Below are positions 12,021-22,932 of a DNA stretch of 64,000 nt, in pieces; the stretch's first letter is position 1, and each line of letters begins with the position of its first letter. The stretch spans positions 4,149,001 to 4,213,000 of the forward strand of contig JAKULF010000006.1 in the NCBI GenBank assembly GCA_022661535.1. Direction: 5' to 3'. The translations under genes and the position numbers were made by a program. The DNA is from Eutypa lata. Lineage: Eukaryota; Ascomycota; Sordariomycetes; Xylariales; Diatrypaceae. The notes beneath the pieces were generated by a model. That model saw only the letters and a program-made list of their open reading frames with translations. It was not told where the DNA came from and searched no databases.

Positions 12021-15000
12021 TTAATCCCGCCACTTCACCTTCCGATCTTTAAACAGCGACACCATGCCCATAGGCAACAGACCAGGCTCGACAATTCCCA
12101 GCCCACCGAATCGCTCCATAGCCTCGGGACCGTAGAGCACAGCAATCCACTGCCAGTACGACCGCATACCGGGCCAGTTCCCCATGATTCCGCCCTCCAC
12201 GTTCCGCCGTTGGATCTTGAGAGCCTGCACGCCACTGGCTATAATACCTGGAAGTTCGTTTCCGCCGATGCCTCTCTGCACAGGCTCTCGTAGCAGCTCT
12301 TCGTACACAGCGCGCAAGCGGTCGGCACATCGTGAATCTGCAACCCTGACCGTGGGCGCGACGTCGAAATCCTCGCGGTAGCGCACGTACTCCTCGAAAC
12401 TCATGAAGTATTCACCGGGGCCCCATGTTTGCCGAAAGTTCTCGTTCTTGCTATTGGGATGCCTGGGTGTGATGTTATTAATTGTATCAAAGGGGCCTTG
12501 TGCCTCGAACGCCGCCTTCCGGACCAAGTAGCTCTCGCGCTCAACTGTTACGAAGCGGTCGAGAACCACTCCGGGATCTTCTAGCACCGTGTCGTGCACC
12601 TGAAGGATCGACACGAAGGCATTCTCCAGGCCAAGCCCACCCAACTCCACTGGGAAGAACAGGAACGCGTCAGGAACATCGGAGACTCCGAAGCGCCGCT
12701 GAAGGGTCTTCTTGAGGTGGTCGACAACATTGTCCGATGCTTCCACCTCGGCCTCGGCTAGGGATGAAGAAGTCGATGAAGAAAAGATGGCGCGCTGGAT
12801 CCGGTTATGCGTCGCTAGAATCTCGCGCACGTGCGCGCGTCCGAAGCAGTTGGCTGGCTTACCGAAGTTTGACGTCAGGAAGGTGGCGACATACGTGTTC
12901 CAGGTCTGCACGAAGGCGAATACACTTCGGCAACGGCTCAGCTGCCGTCGCAGGTCGATGATGTGTCGGTCCACCATGTCTCCATCGATCTCGAATCGGC
13001 CTGTATAAGGCGATAGGCGCAGAAATCCCCACCGTATATCGCCCGAGGGCAAAGATGACGGGCGGTAAATGTTTGGTGATGCAGAAGACGGCGAGGTTGG
13101 GTCTGAAGTGTCCCTCGATGTGGAGGGGACACTGACCCGCACACTGCCAGACTTATCGTTATCGATGCGAGTCCCTGTGATGGCCGCGAAGCGCTCGACA
13201 GCTTCCCATGCTTCGACTGTCACATCAGGGTGGCGAGACCAAAACCATAAATCATCGTGCATACGCCAAAGCACATTGCCATCTGTACTACGATTGACAG
13301 CGACGTCAAGACAGAAGAGGGTGGCCTCACCGAAGACGGCACTGAGGACGTGGGAAGTTGGTGTGCCACGGCGGCGGGTGCGGCATGGTGCCTCAGGGCC
13401 GTCCTCGACAAATTTCAGGGGCGCAGAGAGGAATCGCCCGAAGAAGTTCCGCCACACCTCTGAGACGCCGAAGACATGCTCAAAGACGGACAAAATGGTC
13501 TCGTGTGGAAGTAGCGAATCCCAATCCTCAAACACAGCGCGGAACGCTGTAAGCTCGCCATAGAGCTTCGTGTTCACGGCGACCTCAGTAGATAGGAGGT
13601 GCAGCAAGTGTTGCTTGGCCATCATTGGACGTCTTCGCGACACGCTTTTTTTACCTTTATCGATGTAGCCATCCTCCCATTCGTTGATGCCACGGTCAAA
13701 ATGACTCATAGGAGCCTTTCCATTGCATCTTTGGGAAAATCTTTCACCGCCACCCATATAGGGTGCAGGCCCATTAGCTCGGAGTAGTATAGGTCGAGCG
13801 AGTGCACTTCTTGATTGAAACGACTGGGCTTCATCATCGCCGTCCGAGTCTTCATTCCTCTGGTTTTCGGAATCCTTCAGGTGCGATAAGAAGCAAAGAT
13901 CTTTGTATTTGTCTTGTCTAAAGCTCTGGAGGCAGGTGGCATCACTCTCAGGACCCATGAAAAACGATCTGCGTTGCGCGTCTTCCCTAGGTACATCCTT
14001 GCGCATGGGTATCCAGCCTCCAGCAGCATCGATGAACTCCCGGAGAGCATTCTTGAGGAAGACAGACCATCGCACACCGATGTATTGGAGGAACAGCGCC
14101 TGTAGTATATCCTCGTGCATGAGGTAATTATAGACACCACTAACCTTCCGCTGCCGCTCGAGCAACACACCTTCTGTACCCCATGACCAGGTGTCTAGCG
14201 CTGAGAGACGCATGTTGAGTACATCAGCAATCTCTGAAAGGATGGCTTTGTTGTTCTTGAACTCTTTGAGTGCATCGCGCTTCTCATCCGAGAGAAGACC
14301 TGAAGCCATTAAGCCGTCTCCGACCCACTGAAGGTTCTCTGTATTGAACTTGTTTGGCTTGGATAGTTCATTTTCAAAGGCAACGACTTTCTCCTGGAGT
14401 CGCTTCAGTGCTTCTTTCCTCTCTGGCCTTTCGGTGTCTTCAAGACCGAAAACATCGGTCAGATAGGCTTGTAGAGCGGGTTCATCAACCACGGCCGGCT
14501 CAAAGACATTTCGCTCCCATTCAAGACGCGACTTTTGCTTCAATTCGCTTGCGATGTCCACGAATCCTTCGGACATAGCCATATCCTCAATAGTAGTAGA
14601 AGTATTATCCTTCGTCTCTGACTTCTCAGTCTCGAGCCACTCAGTGACAAGCTGGGCATATAGAGAGGCGTACTGAAACTTCAAGGATTGCATGTCCAGA
14701 TGACGAAACAAGGACTTCTCCCACGTGTTCATCATCTTAGAAGATACCGACGGGTCATAGGCAGCCTGGCCGAGGAAACAGTCAAGATTGCTCAGCTCGA
14801 GCTCGAGATCTGGGTTCTTAGTGTGCCCAACCACAACCTTATCGGCATTGTCGGTTTTCACGCCGTAGCAGGCCTTTACACCTTTGCTTAGAAGCTGAAG
14901 ACGCTTGAGGGGCTGTTCCTCGCCACCAAGGGAAGAAATGATTCGTTCTTTGTGGGTCTCGAAGCTTGACCTGCGCTTAGAGAGCTCCTCTAACTTTGTG

Positions 15001-15053
15001 TTTGTGATGTCCCGGATGGTGGTGGAAAGTATGGTACCACCGGAAGAGGCCAT
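12021..15053 (-). CDS. rvt: Cellular reverse transcriptase-like protein (rvt), single exon
   Basis: I read this 1010-residue intronless ORF as rvt, the single-copy reverse-transcriptase-related gene known from fungi, oomycetes, bdelloid rotifers and some bacteria. Its product is not part of a retrotransposon. What is seen: a long N-terminal helical, coiled-coil-rich part (1 to about 300); a middle part with RRRPMMAKQHLLHLLSTEVAVN; a catalytic-core block RRRGTPTSH near residue 560, which would correspond to RT motif 4; LFCLDVAV; and then MHDDLWFW at about 598-605, the RT motif 5 equivalent with the paired aspartates (HDD in place of YxDD). There is no endonuclease, RNase H, gag or protease region, and no LTRs or poly-A tail flank it, which argues against a transposon. 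The ORF is GC-normal and undisturbed, unlike the RIP-mutated repeats 5 kb away. The start at 15053 (MASSGG) is the first ATG. Terminal transferase-like NTP polymerisation is reported for Neurospora RVT; activity here is inferred. Confidence 0.8.
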   Translation of the reverse strand: MASSGGTILSTTIRDITNTKLEELSKRRSSFETHKERIISSLGGEEQPLKRLQLLSKGVKACYGVKTDNADKVVVGHTKNPDLELELSNLDCFLGQAAYDPSVSSKMMNTWEKSLFRHLDMQSLKFQYASLYAQLVTEWLETEKSETKDNTSTTIEDMAMSEGFVDIASELKQKSRLEWERNVFEPAVVDEPALQAYLTDVFGLEDTERPERKEALKRLQEKVVAFENELSKPNKFNTENLQWVGDGLMASGLLSDEKRDALKEFKNNKAILSEIADVLNMRLSALDTWSWGTEGVLLERQRKVSGVYNYLMHEDILQALFLQYIGVRWSVFLKNALREFIDAAGGWIPMRKDVPREDAQRRSFFMGPESDATCLQSFRQDKYKDLCFLSHLKDSENQRNEDSDGDDEAQSFQSRSALARPILLRANGPAPYMGGGERFSQRCNGKAPMSHFDRGINEWEDGYIDKGKKSVSRRRPMMAKQHLLHLLSTEVAVNTKLYGELTAFRAVFEDWDSLLPHETILSVFEHVFGVSEVWRNFFGRFLSAPLKFVEDGPEAPCRTRRRGTPTSHVLSAVFGEATLFCLDVAVNRSTDGNVLWRMHDDLWFWSRHPDVTVEAWEAVERFAAITGTRIDNDKSGSVRVSVPSTSRDTSDPTSPSSASPNIYRPSSLPSGDIRWGFLRLSPYTGRFEIDGDMVDRHIIDLRRQLSRCRSVFAFVQTWNTYVATFLTSNFGKPANCFGRAHVREILATHNRIQRAIFSSSTSSSLAEAEVEASDNVVDHLKKTLQRRFGVSDVPDAFLFFPVELGGLGLENAFVSILQVHDTVLEDPGVVLDRFVTVERESYLVRKAAFEAQGPFDTINNITPRHPNSKNENFRQTWGPGEYFMSFEEYVRYREDFDVAPTVRVADSRCADRLRAVYEELLREPVQRGIGGNELPGIIASGVQALKIQRRNVEGGIMGNWPGMRSYWQWIAVLYGPEAMERFGGLGIVEPGLLPMGMVSLFKDRKVKWRD

Positions 15054-16196
15054 GACTAAGTTGATTCTGACCTAAATGTGTGTGTATGTGGTGTAGCAGT
15101 GAGTATAAAGTGTAATTAGGTGATGGTTGGTACGACAAGTATTGATATGTTCCCGGGTGTTAGAATGTATGCATGCTCAACGTAGGTATTGCCAGGAAGC
15201 TTGGTTCTGTATTTGATTTTAGGTTGGAAAGATTTACTTAAATAGATGAAATGGGCTATCTTGGTTCCTTGCTACCTTGCCGCCTTGCCATAAATACAAT
15301 AGAAAATCATGGATGCCCCTATTTTCTCCTTAGGGAACAATTCATCCACCTTGCTAATACTTCCTGCTATCCTCTCTCCTTACCCTAAGGGTAGAAATGC
15401 TCCGAATTTAAGAAGAGAAGACTTCGCAATGTATGACACACTATTGATGCAGGCTTACGTGCGTGGTTTGCTATTATTCAGCAAACATGTGTGTAATGGT
15501 AGCGCAACACAGGCTGATACTACTATATAGATTCTGAGGAATAGACAACGGGAATGGAAACCTATTCTTTGACGTGTATTAACCCTGCGTTCCCTTTGCT
15601 ACCTGAACACCTGAAATAACGTCCTATTCGTTAATACAGTCTACCTAGGTACTCAGCCATATTCCTAAACCTCCCGTCCTATCTCCCTTGACTTCTATCT
15701 CACGAGGCTCTTTTTAGTAAGTATTTATAGAAGCATATATTACGTACAAGTTTACGTAGGAACATGCTATGGTATATAGTGAATTGTGATAATTACCTAA
15801 CTAAATTTAAAACTGAAAATAAGTAGTTACAGGGATACTTTGTATATTATACTAAACAGGAGTCAGAACAGTGTATATATTTCCCCGGTGCATACTATCC
15901 TGCTCCCATAGAGTTTAGTAAGCTGCTCTGGAGCCTCTGAATCCAGCATATAATTACTTGTAATTAGGCTTGGTAGACATCGAACTTTTAAGTTGATGCT
16001 TTGTTACGATGATGCCAGGATCATTGAGGCAATCTGTAGTGTAAATAATTTCATCATTGACTCCTAATGTAGGAATCATCCACATCCGTGAGACCTATTA
16101 ACGGGGTTGAGTCCTATGATGCTTATGCACAGACCAAATTTTGAGTACACGAGATTAGAGAAGTGTCATTGGAAAAACCTTGATGCTCATCGTGTA
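15054..16196. other. Intergenic region between rvt promoter and HET pseudogene
   Basis: About 1.1 kb with no supported gene. Short open frames at 15309-15530 and 16107-16415 lack motifs; the latter overlaps the tail of the HET gene. The first few hundred bases upstream of 15053 are the rvt promoter side. No TATA-like or repeated operator motif stands out. Confidence 0.6.
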
Positions 16197-18345
16197 TTAT
16201 ACTATCCTGAACGACTGCATCGGTTGTTCTTCGAATTCTCGGAAAAGATCCCTTGTCATCTTGTAACTAGCCTCCTTCACTTTTTCTCTAGGGTTCACAT
16301 CCGGACCAACTGGATCAATGGCCTCGCCAAGCGCCTCGATACAAAACTGATTCATATTAAGACGTATTGTCCCGAGACGCTCATAGGTGTCAGGGTCACC
16401 ATCCAGTTTTTTTAAGACAAGAAACACACGATCCACTGTCCCGCCGTTGCTTTTCATGTCCGCAATCATAAGCACCTTCACTGCTGAGGGTGGGAGCTTG
16501 GTACAAGTGGGTATATCGGGACTAAATCCAGGACTAGGCGAATACAGTCCATCTTTTGTTTTGATCGAGAGTACGCACCTGAAGTGCGAGAAGAGAACTT
16601 TCGATTCGACCTCGCCATTCTCGGACTTGTCAAGATAAAAGACGCCGCCTCGTAAGTGTTTCGCAGATAGTATAAGATGAGCGGATGAGATCTCGCCTTT
16701 CATGTCAGGGCCAGCCGATAAGCATTTTACGTCGACGATATCGGCATGTACTTGGGCGGTAGAGAAACCGTGCCCATATGAGATGGGTGTCTTTATGACG
16801 GATGCCCAGGACCAGGTTGGTGCACGCCAGGGAAACGGTTTTTCTCCTTCAATTTTCCAGTCATCCGTTGACCATAGTAGACCATGGATGAAAGAACTTC
16901 TCCACAGACCTGCTAGATATTCGTCCGTCCCATGTACATCCCATCTCTGAGCCAACCCGGCGAGTGCAGGGAACACGTCTTTACCGTAAGTGATGTTAAG
17001 GTTTGAGTACCTCCCGACAAGCCACCTCCATATTGAGTGGCGTTCTCCGTCGTTTGATGCTAAACTTTGGTCGGAAAGGTGAGAGCGGATTTTACTATCC
17101 TTAGCGTCAGGGTCGAAAATATAGTTGCCGCATTCGCATTCGAAACTCTCCCTGCACTCCCAGTTCAGTTCGTGTGGCGCAAAGTGCAGGAATCTGGCGG
17201 ACAGTAATCGTTCTTGATATACCCATGCGCGCCCTAGGAGTGGAAATGGTGAATCCTCATGACTCTCCATAGGTCGTGGATATTGAGGGACATGGCTCAT
17301 GGGTGCTCTAATGTATATAGTCGCTTTATGTCCACCAGCCTGGAGTCTTAACTGGGTTTCGATAGAGCTTCGTATCCTTTCCGCTTCTCGATTGAAAAGG
17401 CCTTTACTATAACAGGACGCTCTTGTAGCACCAAGAGTAACATACGCATTTTGGTAGATGCACGCCATCTGGCCGGCCTCTTTTATCCAGTCCAACGGAT
17501 CGTCCTGGATAATAACTACAGAGTGAATCAATCCAAATCCAGGACAACCGGAGCTGACGTGCGAATGAGATTGCATCTTGGAAATTCCGAGGCAACAGCT
17601 GCCAAGGGATCTCATCTTTATGGCACACGATGGTGTCTTTCAGCGTGCATAGCATTGAAGCATCGCCCGGTGGGCCCCAGCGATGGCTCAAACAAGCATA
17701 TCTTGCCAGTTCGTTCTTTTTTCTTTCATACAAAAAGACACGGTTTTTTTCAATGTTGAGTACCCTCGAAGGCAGTCTTTGACCTTCCCCTCGTCCACAT
17801 TGAGGATGGTTTAGAGTACAATGACGCACCCATGCCAAAGCCTTCTCAACACTGGCAGCTGAACTGGTGCCATGAAAAGCGATGTTGCTTATCTCAGGTG
17901 GCTTAATGATTGATTTGTAGAATAAGCATGAATCGACGCGAGCTGGAGAAATTGTCAATCAGCGACTAATGTATATGTAGAAAATACCACTAGTTGTACT
18001 AAGATAGATATAGCTCCGGTTTGTTTACTCACGTAAAGCTTTAGGGGGTAGAATAAAGTACGTTGTGTTCCGCCATTGAATGTGATCATTAGGTGTACCC
18101 ACTGTAATGGAAGTAAATGGATCTGCGTGGTCTCTGAACACTTTGTCGTCTGGAGTAATATTTGGAATTGATCGAAGGACAGTATGATGATGTACGAAAC
18201 ACGCGGGGCAGCCCTTTCTAGCAGATTCGGCTAAGGCTTTGACAGTCCTTTCCTGAGATTCATTATCATCGTGGTAAGGACATATGTAGCATTCATCAAA
18301 AAGGAACCCAGTCTCTTCACCCAGTCGAATAGTCGCCCTTTCCAT
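16197..18345 (-). pseudogene. HET-domain gene broken by a 4-nt insertion
   Basis: This is a fungal HET (heterokaryon incompatibility) domain protein, a family that triggers cell death after fusion of unlike strains. Exon 1 (18345-18033) and exon 2 (from 17942) join in phase across a GTGAGT intron. The HET domain is plain: CPACFVHH early, then YACLSHRWGPPGD, WIWIDSLC, IIQDDPLDW, MACIYQNAYVTLGA, GRAWVYQERLLSARFLHF and EYLAGLWRS. Directly after the codons for DSLC lie four extra bases (AGTT on the coding strand, window 17514-17517), which throw the frame; the correct frame resumes with IIQDD. Without these bases the coding length is exactly divisible by three and gives 684 residues, close to the 694 of the intact HET gene at 44.8 kb. 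A splice solution that keeps the conserved residues is not visible. It could be a sequencing error, but homopolymers are absent there. I call it a young pseudogene or a null allele. Confidence 0.8.
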
Positions 18346-18955
18346 ATTGAATAACCGATGAAGGTTACAGACAAGTACACGTAAATGCAGTAGTTTATGG
18401 GTTTCCAGATAGCTATATCATGTGGCTTTAAACCCCGCCTTTGCAGGTTGTCTTACCCGCTTACATATTGCCGTAGCCGCCTGCTTATTTGTGGGATACT
18501 AGGATGTCAGAGGGTGGAGGCAGTGTCAAATTAATCAATCAACTCAATTTCGTTGGGTAAGCTTCTACTGTCTGCCCAACGAGGCAATTCAGCTTATGTC
18601 TCACACGTGACACATACAACGAGCACATATGTGTTTCATTAGATTGGACAGTGAACTTTGTGTATAATAACTTCACTTGTTAAAGATGCTATTTCGTAGC
18701 TTATGAGTAAGGTACACAATACACAGAACATAGCTAATGGCCCAAATTTGTTACATCCAATATACAATGCTTTTACTTTAGTTATATTCTTTTCACCTTT
18801 TCTCGAAAGCCAAGACGTGCCACACTGAAACAGAGACAAAGAAGCGTAAATTAGCCTAGAATTCAAATGCATGGGAAGTCAGAGAAGCTACCAGTTATCC
18901 CCGAGTTCGTTCCTTTCTAGTCATCAGGCCCTGTACCATTCCAATCCCCTATGCA
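18346..18955. other. Intergenic region
   Basis: This stretch lies upstream of the HET pseudogene and downstream of the kinase remnant. A minus-strand frame at 18639-18872 has no motif. I see nothing else. Confidence 0.6.
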
Positions 18956-19620
18956 CTACTCAAGCGGTTGTTCTTGTCCCTCCCCCCCAATATCTTGACT
19001 TGTGAGCTTCCCTGACAGGACCTCTAGCATGCGGTAGACTCGTTCCATCATCGGTGTCTCAGAGCTACAATAAGCAAGACAAGACAAGACTACTTCACGA
19101 AAATCTTTAGGAACAAAATAGCATAGGTTCTAAGCTCACAAAGCTTGTGTGTTATGATGCCGAATGAGTAGACTTCAGACGAAAGTGTTGGCGAGCGGAT
19201 AGTCTTTTCTAGGATTTCTGGAGCTCTATACGAGACCGCGCCATAGCTAGCAAATGGCGATCGGCTTGACATTATTGTTTTCATCTTGTTGTTGGGTGGG
19301 TCGTTTTCCCCCGCCAAGGTCACTGATGAGGTAGGAATATTCGTCCGGAAGTTCGCTATCGTTGGGGTAATGTCGTTTTGTGACGAGGATGTTGTTCAAA
19401 TGAAGATCTCTGTAACGAACCCAATTTAGCCATCTTTCTATTCAAGATCAAGTTCAAGTTAGAAAATAAAAGAAAATCAGGGTACCTATGCACAACTCCA
19501 TGTGCATGAATAAATGAGATGCCGGTCGCGATAGATTTTAGACATCCTATTAGCTCCTTCCATGAATACTAAAAATCGACGTCTCGAAGATAGCCGTCTA
19601 AGAAGTCAGAAACAGTACCT
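18956..19620 (-). pseudogene. Protein kinase remnant at the edge of the AT-rich block
   Basis: This is the C-terminal half of a eukaryotic protein kinase domain in broken pieces. Reading leftwards from about 19620: a piece with FLDGYLRDVDF, an in-frame TAG at 19571-19569 (a CAG glutamine would fit, so a C-to-T change), then WKELIGCLKSIATGISFIHAHGVVHR. An intron of about 80 nt (GTACCC...TTACAG) follows, then DLHLNNILVTKR (the HRDLxxxN catalytic loop across the splice) and LISDLGGGK (DFG equivalent). A frameshift near 19246-19251 follows, then YGAVSYRAPEILEK (APE motif) and SSEVYSFGIITHKLCE (DxWSFG-like). A possible last exon ends with TAG at 18958-18956 and contains MMERVYRMLEVLSGK; its splice phase does not fit cleanly, another sign of decay. 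The N-lobe with the glycine loop is missing and would have lain where the AT-rich block now starts. Confidence 0.75.
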
Positions 19621-19785
19621 TAGGTTACACGTTCAAATCACAGCAAACTGTATATCTAGCGGTTTGTCTTGCTATTCTATTATACCAAAATGGCCTTCCT
19701 AAGACCTTCGGAAACATTCAAACGCCTACTCGAATCCAATTCATTCAAAACAAAATCCCAAGCCCTTGTTCGAAAAGCGGCATCA

Positions 19786-19890
19786 TAAATGAAAAGTTTT
19801 ACAAGCTTAATAAAGCCCACTTAAATCTCTTCCTTTTATAACATTAACTTTAAAATAAATACGCGTTATAAATAATTCGAAATTCATAAT
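19786..19890 (+). repeat. Left-edge copy of a block-terminal direct repeat
   Basis: About 105 bp starting CATAAATGAAAAGTTTTACA and running through TAACATTAACTTTAAAATAA to AATTCGAAATTC matches 33290-33402 in the same orientation. Nearly all differences are C/T or G/A, with the left copy keeping the C and G. Similarity stops after AATTCGAAATTC. It looks like the end of an LTR or of a shared element. Confidence 0.7.
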
Positions 19891-22730
19891 TACATAATAA
19901 ATTTACGTAATCTTAAGTTAAAACGTAATTTAAAACTCGAAATAAATTTTTATTTAAATTTAAAATATTTATAAAACGTATATAATTTAAAAATACCTTT
20001 TAAAAACATTAAAAACGTATAAAAAACTTTATATTAACTTTATTTTTATTAATAACGTTTGTTATTACGATACGTAATTAAATAACTAAGTAATAATAAA
20101 ATTAAAACAATAATAAGTTATATATATAATATATAAATAAATAATAAATAAATATAACTTAAAGAAATAATAAATTATTAAAGGATTAAGTAATAATAAA
20201 GTATTTGCTTTATTTACTTAAAGTTAACCTTTTATTATAAACCTTTCTTTTTACTTTCTTTTTTTCTTTAATTTAATATTTTTATCTTATAAAAAAGCAT
20301 TCGTATACGCATTTTTACGGTTCGTAACATTTATTATAATAATAAATAAAAATTATAATATTTAATTTAATTAATAACTTATTAATAATAATGAAATAAT
20401 ATTAAAATTATAAATATTAAAATCGTTAATTTTAAACTTAAACGATTTTTAAATTAAATCGATAACGATTTTAAATAAAAATAAATTACTTATAAAACGC
20501 AATTATATTAATACGTTTAAAACGAATATTTTTAATATTTAAAAATTAAATAATTTAAATTAAACTTTATATTATAAAAAGCTTTAAATTAAATTAAATT
20601 AATTAATTTAAAAATAAAAGAAAATTAAAACTTATTATTATATTATAATCGTTAAATAAAAAGCTTATATAAAAATAATTACGAATATTAAATAAATCGA
20701 ATTTAATAAGTTATTTTTTTTATAATAATTAAAACTTTTAATAAATTCTTTAAAATTAAAATAATTTTTATTAAAGAAATATAACTTAATATATTAATAT
20801 TATTAAAAATAATTAAATTTTAAACGAACGTTTTTTTTATAATAATTAAATTATAATTTTAATTATATATATTTAAAATTAATTAAATAATATAAATAAA
20901 CTTTATTTTAAAATTAAATTATTACGAAAATAATATAATAATTTAAATATATTACTTTTTATAATATACGTAAATATATAACACTTTATTTTTAAAATAT
21001 TTATATATAATATTTATAATAATTAATTTTATTTAATATATAATTAATTTAATAATTTTTTACAAAACGTATTACGTAATACGATACGTTATAATTTTTA
21101 TAAAACAATACTTTATAATACTTTATTTTATATATTTTTAATTAATTATAAATATTACATTTAAAATAAATTATTTTAAATTAAAAACGATAAAATTTTA
21201 ATTTATATTTTTAAAATAATCGAAATATATATTACGAAACTTAAAAAGCTTAAAAGATAATAATTTTTAATTAATAATTTATAATCGTTAAAATATAATA
21301 AGTTATATATTTAAAATTAATTAAAATATATATTATTATTATTATAAATACTTGAAATATAATTTAACGAAATATAAAACATTAAATTATATAAAACAAA
21401 AAATAATAAAATAATATAATTATTCTTTTATTTTTAAACGATTATATTAAAAATAAATTTTAATTATTAAAAAATCGTATTAAAAACGAATTATAATTAT
21501 TTAAAAAATTAATAATTAATTAAAATACGTTAATTTTAAAGGTTATTTATATAATATAATATCGTTTTCGAAAATAAAAACTTTATTTAATTATAAATAT
21601 AAGCTTAATATTCTTTATATTTAATTTATTTACGATTTTATTATACTTTTTTTTTATTTTCGTTAATTTTAAAAATTAACGTAAAACGTTATAATATTAT
21701 TTAAATAATTTAATAAATAACTTAAAAAGCATTTTAATATATAAAGTATATAATAAATATAATTTAATTTCTTTTTTTAATTTTATTTAAAAACTTAAAA
21801 TTTATAAATGAAAATTATAAAATAATTAAAAGTTAATTACGAATAAATTTTAAATAAAGAAAATATTATTAATATAAAACGAATTAAAATTATTAAGTTT
21901 ATTATTAAGCTTAATATTTAAAGTAAATAATAAATAACGTCGAATTTATTATTTATTATATTTCGAAAACGATTTAATAAACGATTATATATTAATCGAA
22001 TATAATACGTTAAAATATATAATAATAATAAAAATGTTTTAATTAATTTAAATAACGAAACGAAATATTTATATAATTAAAAAAACTTTATAAATACATT
22101 TTAATTTATTTTAATAATATAAAAATAACGTTAATTATTTAAATTTATATAAAAAAATAAATGTTATTACGAAAATTATTTATTATTTAATTTTCGTATA
22201 ACTTCGTTTATTTTTAATATATTCGTAAAAAGCTTTTATTAAATATTATTTATTTTATTAATTAATATAATATTAACGTATTATTTAAACGATTTTATTT
22301 TCGTTATATTTTTTTAAAGTTAAAATATTTTAATTTAAATTTATAAAATTTATAATTATTTAATAAACGTATTAAATTTAATTTAAAATTAAATTAAAAA
22401 TAACGAAAATATATATATTAAAACTTTAAAAATCGAAATTAATATAATAATAATAATAATTAAATTATTTAAAAAAAAAATAAAAAAAGCTTAAATATTA
22501 ACGATTAATATATTATAACGTATTAAAATATTTCGTTATAAAATAAAAAAGTTAATAAGTTATTTAAGCTTTTATTTTATAATTATTTCGTTAAAACGTT
22601 TTTTTTAACGAATTTATAATGTATTTTAATTATATTTAAATTAAATAAATTTTATAAATAAAAGTTAATTTCGTTAAAAATAAAATAAAAAGAAAAATTT
22701 TATATATAATTATTATATTTAAAAAACATT

Positions 22731-22932
22731 TTTATTTTAAATTTTTTAAAAATTAATCGTAAAATTTAAAATAAAATCAAAATTAATACGAATAACGAAT
22801 ATTAATAAAAATACTTTTCGTAAATTAATCGAATTTTAATTAATAAAAACTTAATATTAAATTAATTTAAAATTAATTAACGTTAATCTTTTAATTAATT
22901 TTAAAAAGATTAAATCGTTTTAATTAAATATA
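22731..22932 (+). repeat. Internal direct repeat, copy 1 (about 200 bp)
   Basis: The stretch from TTTATTTTAA through ATACTTTTCGTAAATTAATC to the end at TTTTAATTAAATATAT matches 31451-31652 in the same orientation, 8.72 kb away. Differences are mostly C/T and G/A. This distance would suit two LTRs of one element or two copies of one family; after RIP this cannot be settled by eye. Confidence 0.7.

Noticed and set aside
12035..13563. Several frames on both strands within the rvt gene
   Set aside because: All overlap the 1010-codon rvt frame, which alone has family motifs.
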